A DNA stretch of 64,000 bases from NCBI GenBank assembly GCA_934728585.1, contig CAKVDZ010000009.1, positions 10,560 to 74,559 on the forward strand. Direction: 5' to 3'. Both the position numbers and the translations under genes were made by a program. The stretch is from an uncultured Candidatus Melainabacteria bacterium (GTDB lineage Bacteria; Cyanobacteriota; Vampirovibrionia; Gastranaerophilales; Gastranaerophilaceae). Numbering within the stretch: the stretch's first letter is position 1; each line of letters begins with the position of its first letter. Under the pieces are notes generated by a model. The model saw nothing but the letters and a program-made list of their open reading frames with translations. It did no database searches and was not told the origin of the DNA. Of this stretch, positions 26,111 through 34,018 are shown one piece after another.

Positions 26111-27237
26111 TTTTCTGAATAGTTGGCGTATTTAGGATTTACGGCAACCCATTCAAATGGCATTTGTGCAGATGTCATTGGTATTGCTTTCACGTATGTT
26201 CCGCCATATCTTCCTCTAGAAAAAGTTAAATAGCCCTCTTGAGCTAAGTTTTGAAAGGCTTTTCTTATTGTGTTTGGACTTACGTCCATCAAATTTGCCA
26301 TTTCCATAATAGATGGAAGTTTTGAGTTTACTGAATATTTTTCAATAATAAGATTTTTTATAGAATCATGTATTCGCTCATAATGGTATCTTGCAGTAAG
26401 TTGTGATTTAGCAAAGATAGCTGTTTCAGCTTGAGGTTGAAGATTTGATTTGTTAGGTATTTTAATGACGCAAGTGCCATATCTACCGCGTTTTGGTAAC
26501 AAGATTCCATCTTTTGTTAAAATCTCCAAAGCGTTATGAATTGTTTTTACGCTAACTTTAAGTGTTTCTGCAAGTTTTGCATGTGTTGGAAGCCTGTCAC
26601 CTAAACTTAAGTTTTTTAAAATATATTGTTTTAAATCATCTGCAACTTTTGTTGTTAAAGAGTTTTCGACTTCGGTGTTAATTTCAAATTTATTATCTTT
26701 TAAAACCCAACTCAAATCTTTGTTGTTAGTTTTTTCAATCACGCCATTATTTACAAGTGATTCCATCGCAAGTCCAGTTGTATTTACAGGAATATTTATG
26801 TACTGAGAAATAGCCCTAACAGAGGGTAACTGTTCTCCGATTTTGAAGTTATTTTTTTGAATAAATGTTTTGATAAGTTCAACTGCAAGTTCGCGTTTTG
26901 ACGAAGATTTTCTTAATTTTACATCTTTGTTGTTGACGTCCGCAATCATAGTTCCAACACATTGTTTTGAATATAACAAACCTTTATTTTCAAGATGTCT
27001 ATAAATATTTTGAACAGTTCCAACACTGATGTCTAACAAGTCAGCCATTAACTGTTTTGTAGGCATTAATTCATTTGGAAAAACATTTTTTTCAAAGTTA
27101 TCTAAAATCCATTTTTCAATAGATTTAACTAAAAATTCTGTCTTTGTTCCCTCAAAATCTGCATTTATAAAATCGGCAAATTCGCTAATTGGAATGTGTT
27201 TAAGTTTTGATTTGTCAGGTTTAATAAATTTTTCCAT
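26107..27237 (-). CDS. Transcriptional regulator with four tandem GntR-type winged-helix domains
   Basis: A 376-residue protein with no effector-binding domain, built of four GntR-like winged helices at residues ~35-98, ~115-170, ~197-258 and ~290-349. Each shows the pattern LP-x6-LA-x4-VS-x2-T-x3-A-x3-L-x4-G. Examples are PTKQLMADLLDISVGTVQNI, PTHAKLAETLKVSVKTIHNA and PSIMEMANLMDVSPNTIRKA; the second is most degenerate. Normal GntR proteins have one such domain. A monomer could grip several half-sites, and TTTGATT sites occur three times in the divergent metK interval, suggesting control of itself and metK (inference). ATG six bases after TATAAT; no Shine-Dalgarno. Confidence 0.85.
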   Translation of the reverse strand: MEKFIKPDKSKLKHIPISEFADFINADFEGTKTEFLVKSIEKWILDNFEKNVFPNELMPTKQLMADLLDISVGTVQNIYRHLENKGLLYSKQCVGTMIADVNNKDVKLRKSSSKRELAVELIKTFIQKNNFKIGEQLPSVRAISQYINIPVNTTGLAMESLVNNGVIEKTNNKDLSWVLKDNKFEINTEVENSLTTKVADDLKQYILKNLSLGDRLPTHAKLAETLKVSVKTIHNALEILTKDGILLPKRGRYGTCVIKIPNKSNLQPQAETAIFAKSQLTARYHYERIHDSIKNLIIEKYSVNSKLPSIMEMANLMDVSPNTIRKAFQNLAQEGYLTFSRGRYGGTYVKAIPMTSAQMPFEWVAVNPKYANYSEN

Positions 27238-27243
27238 ACTCTT

Positions 27244-27273
27244 ATTATATCATATTTATAAAAAAACAATCAA
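27244..27273 (-). promoter_or_regulatory. Promoter of the four-domain regulator, predicted leaderless
   Basis: TTGATT (27268-27273), 18 bases, perfect TATAAT (27244-27249), six bases to the ATG at 27237. The -35 box is part of a TTTGATT repeat, so binding there would block it. Confidence 0.55.
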
Positions 27274-27322
27274 ATTTTTATAAATATTTTATATAGATTT
27301 GATTTTTACAGTTGTTTGATTT
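27267..27322. promoter_or_regulatory. TTTGATT repeat cluster, candidate operator
   Basis: CAATCAAAT (27267-27275) faces ATTTGATTT (27297-27305) as an inverted pair, and a third copy TTTGATTT lies at 27315-27322. The cluster sits between the regulator and metK and overlaps the regulator's -35 box. Confidence 0.5.
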
Positions 27323-27335
27323 ACGATTTAATTAA

Positions 27336-27368
27336 GTAAGCCGGGTTGGAATTAAAAAACTTACCGGC
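27336..27368 (+). ncRNA. Possible pseudoknot element in the metK leader
   Basis: GTAA (27336-27339) can pair with TTAC (27361-27364) and GCCGG (27340-27344) with CCGGC (27364-27368), in the order a-b-a'-b' with an A-rich linker between. That is the topology of small H-type riboswitch pseudoknots. It lies 17 bases before the AGGAG of metK. Helices are short and one base is shared; a simple 5-bp hairpin is the alternative. Confidence 0.35.
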
Positions 27369-27397
27369 GAGTACATATAAATTAAGGAGAATGCAAT

Positions 27398-28669
27398 ATG
27401 GCATTAAAAAATTACTTATTTACTTCTGAATCAGTGACAGAAGGGCACCCCGACAAAGTTTGCGACCAAATTTCGGACGCGATTTTAGATGAATTTTTAA
27501 CAAAGGATAATAAATCCCGCGTAGCAGCTGAAACATCTGTAACAACAGGTATGGCTTTGGTTTGTGGTGAAATTACATCAGATTGTTACGTAGATATTCC
27601 ATCTGTAGTTAGAAGCACAATTAAAAACATTGGTTATGTTGGAGAAAACGGTGGCGGTTTTGACTACAAAACTTGCGCTGTGTTGACAAGTATTGATGAA
27701 CAATCTACAGATATTGCAGGTGGTGTAAACAAAGCTTTAGAAACAAGAAATGATAATTCAGATACATCTGCATCAGAAACAGAAGATATCGGCGCTGGTG
27801 ACCAAGGTATTATGTTTGGTTACGCTTGTAACGAAACTCCAGAATTGATGCCTTTACCAATCAGTTTGGCTCACAAGTTATCTTACAGATTATCAAGAGT
27901 TAGAAAAAAAGGTATTGTTGATTACTTAAGACCAGACGGTAAATCACAAGTTACAGTTGAATATGTTGACGGTAAACCTGCAAGAATTCACACTGTATTA
28001 ATTTCAACTCAACACGATCCTGTTATTGGTACAGTTAGTGATAATCAAAAAGTTCAATCAATTATTAAAAAAGATATTCAAGAACACGTGATTGATTTTG
28101 TTTTCAAAAACGAAAAAATTAAACCTGATGAAAATACTATAATCTTGGTTAACCCATCTGGACGTTTCGTTATTGGTGGACCTCAAGGTGATGCAGGTCT
28201 AACAGGTAGAAAAATTATTGTAGATACATACGGTGGCTACTCTAGACATGGTGGTGGAGCTTTTTCAGGAAAAGACCCTACAAAAGTTGACCGTTCAGCT
28301 GCTTATGCTGCAAGGTATGTTGCTAAAAACATTGTAAAAGCAGGTTTGGCAGAAAAATGTGAAATTGAATTAGCTTATGCAATTGGCGTTGCAGAACCTA
28401 TTTCAGTTTTGGTTGACACTTTTGGAACAGGTACAATTGCTGATGAGGATTTGTCAGAATTAGTAAACAAAAACTTTGACTTAAGACCAGTTGGTATTAT
28501 TAACAAGTTTGATTTAAGAAATTTACCAGCTAAAAACGGTGGTAAATTCTATCAAAGACTAGCTGCTTATGGTCATATGGGCAGAACTGATTTAGAAGTT
28601 CCATGGGAAGAAACAGATAAAGCAGAAATTTTAAAAGAACAAGCGCAAGCATATAAAGCGTTAGTTTAA
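27398..28669 (+). CDS. metK: S-adenosylmethionine synthetase
   Basis: A 423-residue enzyme making SAM from methionine and ATP. It has SESVTEGHPDKVCDQISDA at the start, the hexapeptide-type GAGDQGIMFGYA, and the P-loop-like GGGAFSGKDPTKVDRSAAY. It is slightly longer than the usual ~385-400, as in some cyanobacterial relatives. AAGGAG lies 9 bases before the ATG. It is a single-gene unit ended by a strong terminator at 28680. Confidence 0.97.
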   Translation: MALKNYLFTSESVTEGHPDKVCDQISDAILDEFLTKDNKSRVAAETSVTTGMALVCGEITSDCYVDIPSVVRSTIKNIGYVGENGGGFDYKTCAVLTSIDEQSTDIAGGVNKALETRNDNSDTSASETEDIGAGDQGIMFGYACNETPELMPLPISLAHKLSYRLSRVRKKGIVDYLRPDGKSQVTVEYVDGKPARIHTVLISTQHDPVIGTVSDNQKVQSIIKKDIQEHVIDFVFKNEKIKPDENTIILVNPSGRFVIGGPQGDAGLTGRKIIVDTYGGYSRHGGGAFSGKDPTKVDRSAAYAARYVAKNIVKAGLAEKCEIELAYAIGVAEPISVLVDTFGTGTIADEDLSELVNKNFDLRPVGIINKFDLRNLPAKNGGKFYQRLAAYGHMGRTDLEVPWEETDKAEILKEQAQAYKALV

Positions 28670-28679
28670 TTATAATGTG

Positions 28680-28711
28680 CAAAAAGGGGGTTACTTTTAA
28701 TCCCCTTTTTT
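28680..28711 (+). terminator. Terminator of metK
   Basis: AAAAAGGGG and CCCCTTTTTT around a 12-base loop, followed by T-rich sequence. Confidence 0.85.
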
Positions 28712-28731
28712 AGTGTAAAAAGGATAGATAG

Positions 28732-29115
28732 ATGTTATTAAATATTTTTTCAATATTTTTAGGTGGTGGCATTGGCGCGGTATTACGCTATTTGACAAGC
28801 CTTTTGTACCTAAAAGTTTTCAATTTTAATTTTCCGCTTGCAACCTTGAGTGTAAATTTGGTGGGCTCTCTTTTACTAGGTATTTTAGCTGTATATTTAT
28901 TTGAAGATGAAAATATGTCCGAGCACATGAAACACGCTTTAACTGTAGGTTTGTGTGGTGGATTTACAACATTTAGTACGTTTGCATTCGAAGTTTTTGG
29001 TATGCTAAAACGAGGTGAATATTTTATCTCTATTTTGTATATAATTTTGAGTGTGTTTTTATCAGTAATGGTTGCTGCAGCAGGTTTTTATTGGGCTAAG
29101 AATTATGTTTACTAA
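28732..29115 (+). CDS. crcB: Fluoride channel CrcB/Fluc
   Basis: A 127-residue small membrane protein with four helices. Family motifs GGGIGAVLRY, NLVGSLLLG and GGFTTFSTF (the Phe-box and Thr residues lining the fluoride pore) are intact. It exports fluoride passively as a dual-topology dimer. No fluoride riboswitch is visible in the 60 bases upstream. It overlaps the formyltransferase by 11 bases. Confidence 0.95.
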   Translation: MLLNIFSIFLGGGIGAVLRYLTSLLYLKVFNFNFPLATLSVNLVGSLLLGILAVYLFEDENMSEHMKHALTVGLCGGFTTFSTFAFEVFGMLKRGEYFISILYIILSVFLSVMVAAAGFYWAKNYVY

Positions 29116-30046
29116 TCAAAAAACAAAGAAAAGAATTTTATTTGTTGGACTTCCAGATATGGCATATATTTGCCTTGAGGGAGTTTTGAATGCTGGTTTT
29201 AATGTCGTTGGCGTTATGGGACCAAAACGTAATCACGAAACTTATACAAATTTTAAACAATTTGCATTGTCAAAAGGAATGAATTTTATTGACTGGACTG
29301 ATTTAAAGGCCCCTCAATTCTTAGATTATATTAAATCTTTAAATGTTGATGTTGCAGTTGTTGCGTCTTTCAATTATAAAATCCCAAAGGAATTATTAGA
29401 AATCCCAAAATTTGGCTTTGTGAATGTTCACCCATCGTTATTGCCAAAATACAGAGGAGGAAACCCTTATACAAACGTTATTATGAATGGTGAAAAGGAA
29501 ACTGGTGTTACAATTCACTTTATGGACGAGGGGTTTGATACAGGTGATATTATCACGCAAAAATCAGTTGAGATTTCGCCAATAGAAACAATGGGAACGT
29601 TGTTCAATAGGTTGAATTTATTGGGTATGCAGTTGTTGGTTGGAACTTTGGCAGAGTTAGAAAAAAAAGATAGTTTGCCAAGGTATAAACAGCCAGAGGG
29701 AGAATTTATTTCTGGAAAAAGTGTAAAGGATAAAGATTTATTTATCAATTATAGACAATCTGCAGTTGATATTGAGCGTTTTATCAGGGCTTTAAATCCA
29801 TTTCTTATTGCGTCAACTACTTTTAGAGACAATATGATAAAAATTTTTATGGCTCAAGCTGTAGAGGGAAACTCTGCAAGATTTCCAATCGGTTCAATTG
29901 CAAAAATAGAAGACGATAAATTTTATATAGCAACTGCAAATGGCTTTATTTGTCCGACAGCATTACAGTTTGGAAGCTTCTTTGTAGGTAATACGCAAGA
30001 CTTTATGCGAATTTTAGCTCCAAAAATAGGTGAGGTATTTAAATAA
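29105..30046 (+). CDS. Formyltransferase-fold protein (Fmt-like)
   Basis: A 313-residue enzyme using 10-formyltetrahydrofolate. The catalytic region is visible as NVHPSLLPKYRGGNPY with VTIHFMDEGFDTGDII, matching the Asn-His-Asp triad of the family. Residues ~200 onward resemble the C-terminal OB domain. Methionyl-tRNA formyltransferase is possible, but the divergent flanks (ASFNYKIP in place of AYGxILP) also allow a sugar-amine formyltransferase. I took ATG 29105 because the conserved KRILFVG follows at once; a longer frame from 29072 runs inside crcB. One-base overlap with the next gene. Confidence 0.75.
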   Translation: MFTNQKTKKRILFVGLPDMAYICLEGVLNAGFNVVGVMGPKRNHETYTNFKQFALSKGMNFIDWTDLKAPQFLDYIKSLNVDVAVVASFNYKIPKELLEIPKFGFVNVHPSLLPKYRGGNPYTNVIMNGEKETGVTIHFMDEGFDTGDIITQKSVEISPIETMGTLFNRLNLLGMQLLVGTLAELEKKDSLPRYKQPEGEFISGKSVKDKDLFINYRQSAVDIERFIRALNPFLIASTTFRDNMIKIFMAQAVEGNSARFPIGSIAKIEDDKFYIATANGFICPTALQFGSFFVGNTQDFMRILAPKIGEVFK

Positions 30047-30873
30047 TGGAAGAATTAAAATTTTTAACTGCAGGTATGCCATTAAGAACAGATAAAAAAA
30101 TTGGTTATGCAAATGCTTTTGAAGTTCTTAAAGATATGAACTTGGACGGAATGGAAGTTGAATTTGTCCAAGGTGTTAGAATGAGCGACAAATCAAGACA
30201 ATTGGTTAAAAGTGCTTCTAAAGACCTTGTTTTTACCGCTCACGGACCTTATTATATAAATTTGAACGCAAGAGAACAAGAAAAAATTGATGCAAGCATA
30301 AAAAGAATTGTTGATACTGCAATGGTAGCCAACGAATTTGGGGGATATAGTATAACTTACCACGCAGCTTTTTATTTAGGAAATGACAAAGATGTAGTAT
30401 TTAAACGTGTAGTAGAGCGAACTGCTCAAATTATTGAAATTTTAGAAAAAGATAATATCAAAATTTGGATAAGGCCAGAAACAACTGGTAAAGGTACTCA
30501 ATGGGGCGATGTTGATGAAATTATTGCTCTTTCTAAAGAATTTCCGCAAGTGTTGCCTTGTGTAGATTTTGCGCATGTTCACGCAAGAAGTGGCGGTGGT
30601 TTTAATACATACGAGGATTTCTGTAATATTTTAGAAAAAATTGCTAAAAATTTAGGAGATACTGCTATAAATAATTTTCACGCTCACTTGGCAGGTATTG
30701 CTTATTCAGAAAAAGGTGAAAAACATCATTTACCGTTGCAAGAATCGGATATGAATTATAAAGACTTGCTAAAAGCGATGAAAAAATTTAATGTAAAAGG
30801 TGTTGTTGTTTGCGAAAGCCCTAATATTGAAGATGATTGTAAATTAATAAAAGATTATTATTTATCAATTTAG
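30046..30873 (+). CDS. Endonuclease IV-like TIM-barrel protein
   Basis: A 275-residue metal-dependent AP-endonuclease-2 superfamily protein. Metal-binding positions appear in FTAHGPYY, YHAAFYLG, IRPETTGKGTQWGD, CVDFAHVHAR and FHAHLAGIAYSEKGEKHH, in the same order as the Zn ligands of Nfo. Several loops differ from classic Nfo, so it may be a DNA-repair nuclease or a related sugar isomerase. Its one-base overlap with the formyltransferase suggests coupling but does not decide the role. Confidence 0.75.
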   Translation: MEELKFLTAGMPLRTDKKIGYANAFEVLKDMNLDGMEVEFVQGVRMSDKSRQLVKSASKDLVFTAHGPYYINLNAREQEKIDASIKRIVDTAMVANEFGGYSITYHAAFYLGNDKDVVFKRVVERTAQIIEILEKDNIKIWIRPETTGKGTQWGDVDEIIALSKEFPQVLPCVDFAHVHARSGGGFNTYEDFCNILEKIAKNLGDTAINNFHAHLAGIAYSEKGEKHHLPLQESDMNYKDLLKAMKKFNVKGVVVCESPNIEDDCKLIKDYYLSI

Positions 30874-30930
30874 TTTGTGATATAATTATCTAAAGACATA
30901 GTATTCAACTCTAGATACAAGGAGATAATT

Positions 30931-31677
30931 ATGATAGATGAACAATCACAATTCTTTTATGAAACAGAATATTTTGTAAGATATAGTGAAATGGATTATA
31001 AAAGACGTTTAAAACCGTCTGCTTTTTTGAACTTTTTGCAAGATACTGCAACAAACGCAGCTGATGTTGGTCAATTTGGCTATGATCAAATTGTCACAAG
31101 GGGGTTAGGTTGGTATTTATTAAAATATCACATGGAATTTAATAAATATCCAACAGAAGTTCAAGACTTGATTATAAAAACCGAGGCTAGAGGCTGTAAT
31201 AAATTGTTTGCACAACGTGATTTTGAGGTTTATACAAAAGAAAAAGAATTGGTTGCAAGAGTTTTGAGTTACTGGACCTTAGTTAATTTAAATGATAAAT
31301 CAATTGTTTCGCCAAGCAGTGTTTTTGAGGTGGCTATGCGTAAAGTTGAAAAACGTGATGATGATTTGTCGTTTAATAAAATTCACCCTGTTGAAAGAGT
31401 TGATTACACTGCTGAATTTAAAGTTAGATTTGATGATATTGACGTAAACGGTCACGTAAATAATATGCATTATATTGTTTGGGCGCTAGAAACTTTACCT
31501 AAAGAATTTAGAGATAATCATTTGTTAAAAACTCTTGATATTGTTTACAAAAAAGAAGTTCAATATGGTAATGAAATTTTATCTGAAGCACAAATTGATG
31601 ATAATGTTGTAAAAATCGCTGTAAAAAATAAGGTGACAGACGATGATTTGTGTGTAATTGAAGCTGAATTTAATTAA
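30931..31677 (+). CDS. Acyl-ACP thioesterase (FatA/FatB type)
   Basis: A 248-residue double-hotdog thioesterase releasing free fatty acid from acyl-ACP. The N-terminal hotdog shows YFVRYSEMDYKRRLKPSAFL, and the C-terminal hotdog has VRFDDIDVNGHVNNMHYIVW, whose Asp-Asn-His set is the catalytic motif of plant and bacterial FatA/B. AAGGAG before the ATG and TATAAT at 30881-30886 mark its own transcription unit. Confidence 0.88.
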   Translation: MIDEQSQFFYETEYFVRYSEMDYKRRLKPSAFLNFLQDTATNAADVGQFGYDQIVTRGLGWYLLKYHMEFNKYPTEVQDLIIKTEARGCNKLFAQRDFEVYTKEKELVARVLSYWTLVNLNDKSIVSPSSVFEVAMRKVEKRDDDLSFNKIHPVERVDYTAEFKVRFDDIDVNGHVNNMHYIVWALETLPKEFRDNHLLKTLDIVYKKEVQYGNEILSEAQIDDNVVKIAVKNKVTDDDLCVIEAEFN

Positions 31678-31707
31678 CTATTGTAAAAATAAAATATTTA
31701 TTATTAG

Positions 31708-32016
31708 TCTAATCTTGCGGTTGCTTATTATACAGATGATTCAATATTCTTTGTGGCTGATATCGACGGACCAAGCAAAGGAAAATCAGCTGCTGGTTCT
31801 GATGTCTTTTTATTCAATTTAGATTCTCAAGGTAATTTTCTTGCTAATCCAAGTGGTAATATGATAACAACCCCTGCGGATCTGTCTTGGGGTTCTTCTG
31901 ATTTGATGACTTTGTGGGTTATAAAAAATGGAAATATGGATTACCAAAAAATTACAAATGGCAAGTGCCCAAATGGTACTGTTTTAAATTGGGATTCTAA
32001 TACAACTTGTAAATAA
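31708..32016 (+). pseudogene. Pilin-like / pseudopilin C-terminal remnant
   Basis: The frame is open from a stop at 31705 to 32016 and reads SNLAVAYYTDDSIFFVADIDG, then PSKGKSAAGSDVFLFNLDSQGN, ending in a C-terminal Cys pair (GKCPNG, TTCK). This looks like the periplasmic C-terminal half of a prepilin-type protein (the D-x-N/D-G-x-K-G-x-x-x-x-G-x-D-x-F segment). The N-terminal methylated helix and any ribosome site are missing; GTG 31753 is the only start and has no Shine-Dalgarno. I read it as a 5'-truncated pseudogene. Confidence 0.6.
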
Positions 32017-32081
32017 AGTTTAAAATCTTCTATGTTTATGGTTTAATTGTAATGTATAACTATTAAATGAGGATTTTAAAA

Positions 32082-32549
32082 ATGAATATTGAAAGAACAT
32101 TTGTAGCTTTAAAACCTGACGCTGTTCAAAGAGGCTTAATCGGTAAGATTATTACTCGTTTTGAAGAAAAAGGGTTTAAAATTATTGCTTTAAAAATGTT
32201 AGAAGTTTCAGATGAACAAGCTGCAGCTCATTATGCAGAACATGTTGGTAAACCATTTTATCAACCTTTAATCCAGTTTATTACATCTGCTCCGATTGTG
32301 GCTATGGTTATTGAAGGTATTGATGCAATTGAAGAAGTTAGACATATTGTCGGCGCAACAAACCCAGACAAAGCTGATGTTGGTTCTATCAGAGCTGATT
32401 ACTCTCCATTAATGAAGTGTAACTGTATTCACGCTTCTGATTCTGTTGCTTCTGCGGAAAGAGAGATGGCTATCTACTTTGACGTAGAAAAAGAACTTTG
32501 TGCTAACTGGAAAACTATGATGGAAGTTGTTTTAGATGGATTGCAATAA
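32082..32549 (+). CDS. ndk: Nucleoside diphosphate kinase
   Basis: A 155-residue enzyme balancing NTP pools. It carries FVALKPDAVQRGLIG and the catalytic His in CNCIHASDSV. ATG 32082 matches family N-termini and has GAGG upstream; the longer frame adds only MRILK. Its last 14 bases overlap the start of tgt. Confidence 0.95.
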   Translation: MNIERTFVALKPDAVQRGLIGKIITRFEEKGFKIIALKMLEVSDEQAAAHYAEHVGKPFYQPLIQFITSAPIVAMVIEGIDAIEEVRHIVGATNPDKADVGSIRADYSPLMKCNCIHASDSVASAEREMAIYFDVEKELCANWKTMMEVVLDGLQ

Positions 32550-33657
32550 GTATTTTAGTTATGATTTAGTACACGTAGACAAAAATACTGGCGCGAGAGC
32601 GGGCGTTTTACATACACCTCATGGCGATATTGAAACTCCGATTTTTATGCCTGTGGGTACTAATTCTGCCGTAAAAATGCTTACTAATCAAGATATTGAA
32701 CAAACTGGCGCGCAAATTATTTTGGCGAACTCTTACCACTTATATTTGCGCGCAGGTACAAAATTAATCAAACAATTCGGTGGAATTCATGGTTGGATGA
32801 ATTGGCAAAAACCAGTTTTGACAGATTCTGGCGGATTTCAAGTTTTCTCACTTGCAGATTTGAGAAAAATTACAGAAGATGGTGTTAAATTCCGTGACCC
32901 TAAAGACGGTAAGGAACACTTTATTTCGCCTGAGATTTCAATGGAAATTCAAGAAGATATAGGCGCTGATATTATGATGGCGTTTGATGTTTGCTCTCCA
33001 TTCCCTTGTACTTATCAAGAGGCTAAAAAGGCTATGGAACAAACTCATCGTTGGTTAGAAAGATGTTTTAAAGCAAAAACTAATCCAAAGCAAGCTTTAT
33101 TTCCAATTGTACAAGGTGCTTTCTTTGATGATTTGCGTCGTGAAAGTGCAAGTGTAATTTCATCTTACGATGCTGTAGGTTATGCTATTGGTGGGTTATC
33201 TGTAGGTGAAGATAAGGAAACGATGAATCACTTTACAGAATTTACTGCTCCATTATTACCAGAAAATAAACCAAGATACTTGATGGGTGTAGGTACTCCA
33301 GAAGACTTGTTAGATGGAATTAAACGTGGAATTGATATGTTTGATTGTGTTTTACCAACAAGAAATGCAAGACATGGTTCGTTCTTCACTCACGACGGAA
33401 AAAGATGTATTAAAAATCAACAATTCCAAGCAGATCCTACACCGTTGGATAGTGCATGTGATTGTTATGCTTGCCAAAACCACTCTAGAGCTTATATTAG
33501 ACATTTATTTAGATGCCAAGAAGCAACTGCTGCAACATTGATGTCTATTCACAACATTAAATTCTTAATAGATTTTGCTAAAGCTTGTAGAAAAGCTATT
33601 ATAAATGACGAATTTGATAAATTTTACGCAGAAAATTACTCACACTTTGTGAAATAA
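32536..33657 (+). CDS. tgt: Queuine tRNA-ribosyltransferase
   Basis: A 373-residue enzyme exchanging G34 for preQ1/queuine in NAU/NAC-type tRNAs. TDSGGFQVFSL contains the active-site Asp/Gly loop, LPTRNARHGSFFT the second catalytic Asp region, and the zinc site is CDCYACQNHSRAYIRHLF. Starts within ndk. Its stop is one base from the stop of the convergent yraN, with no terminator between. Confidence 0.96.
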   Translation: MDCNKYFSYDLVHVDKNTGARAGVLHTPHGDIETPIFMPVGTNSAVKMLTNQDIEQTGAQIILANSYHLYLRAGTKLIKQFGGIHGWMNWQKPVLTDSGGFQVFSLADLRKITEDGVKFRDPKDGKEHFISPEISMEIQEDIGADIMMAFDVCSPFPCTYQEAKKAMEQTHRWLERCFKAKTNPKQALFPIVQGAFFDDLRRESASVISSYDAVGYAIGGLSVGEDKETMNHFTEFTAPLLPENKPRYLMGVGTPEDLLDGIKRGIDMFDCVLPTRNARHGSFFTHDGKRCIKNQQFQADPTPLDSACDCYACQNHSRAYIRHLFRCQEATAATLMSIHNIKFLIDFAKACRKAIINDEFDKFYAENYSHFVK

Positions 33658-33658
33658 T

Positions 33659-34018
33659 CTATAGATATACATTTTGCAGGTGCTTAATCTCAACTTTTGG
33701 CTCTAAAGTTATACCTATAGCATCTATTCTGTAATTTGAATACTTGTTTGAACTCTCTTGAATATACTGTAATAAACCTGTTTTTATATGACAATATTTT
33801 GTAGGTGTTATTGCTTCTAGTGGAGCTCCAAAGTTATTTGTTTTACGAGTTTTTACTTCAACAAATACAAGAGTTTTTTTGAACTGCGCAATAATATCAA
33901 TTTCACAAAATCTAGAAAAAGTTTTGTTTCTTTCAATAATTTTGTAACCGTTATTTTCTAAAAATCTGCACGCTAAATCTTCTCCAAGTTTGCCGATTTC
34001 TTTTCTAGATAACGTCAT
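33659..34018 (-). CDS. YraN/UPF0102 nuclease-fold protein
   Basis: A 119-residue member of the Holliday-junction-resolvase-like UPF0102 family. It shows GEDLACRFLENNGY, CEIDIIAQ and LVFVEVKTRK, the E-x-D ... E-V-K nuclease core, with the Glu and Lys in place. Function in this family is not established. It overlaps the symporter gene by 14 bases and is its downstream operon partner. Confidence 0.88.
   Translation of the reverse strand: MTLSRKEIGKLGEDLACRFLENNGYKIIERNKTFSRFCEIDIIAQFKKTLVFVEVKTRKTNNFGAPLEAITPTKYCHIKTGLLQYIQESSNKYSNYRIDAIGITLEPKVEIKHLQNVYL

Noticed and set aside
28670..28731. Fluoride riboswitch before crcB
   Set aside because: The short gap holds only the metK terminator; no conserved riboswitch core was seen.
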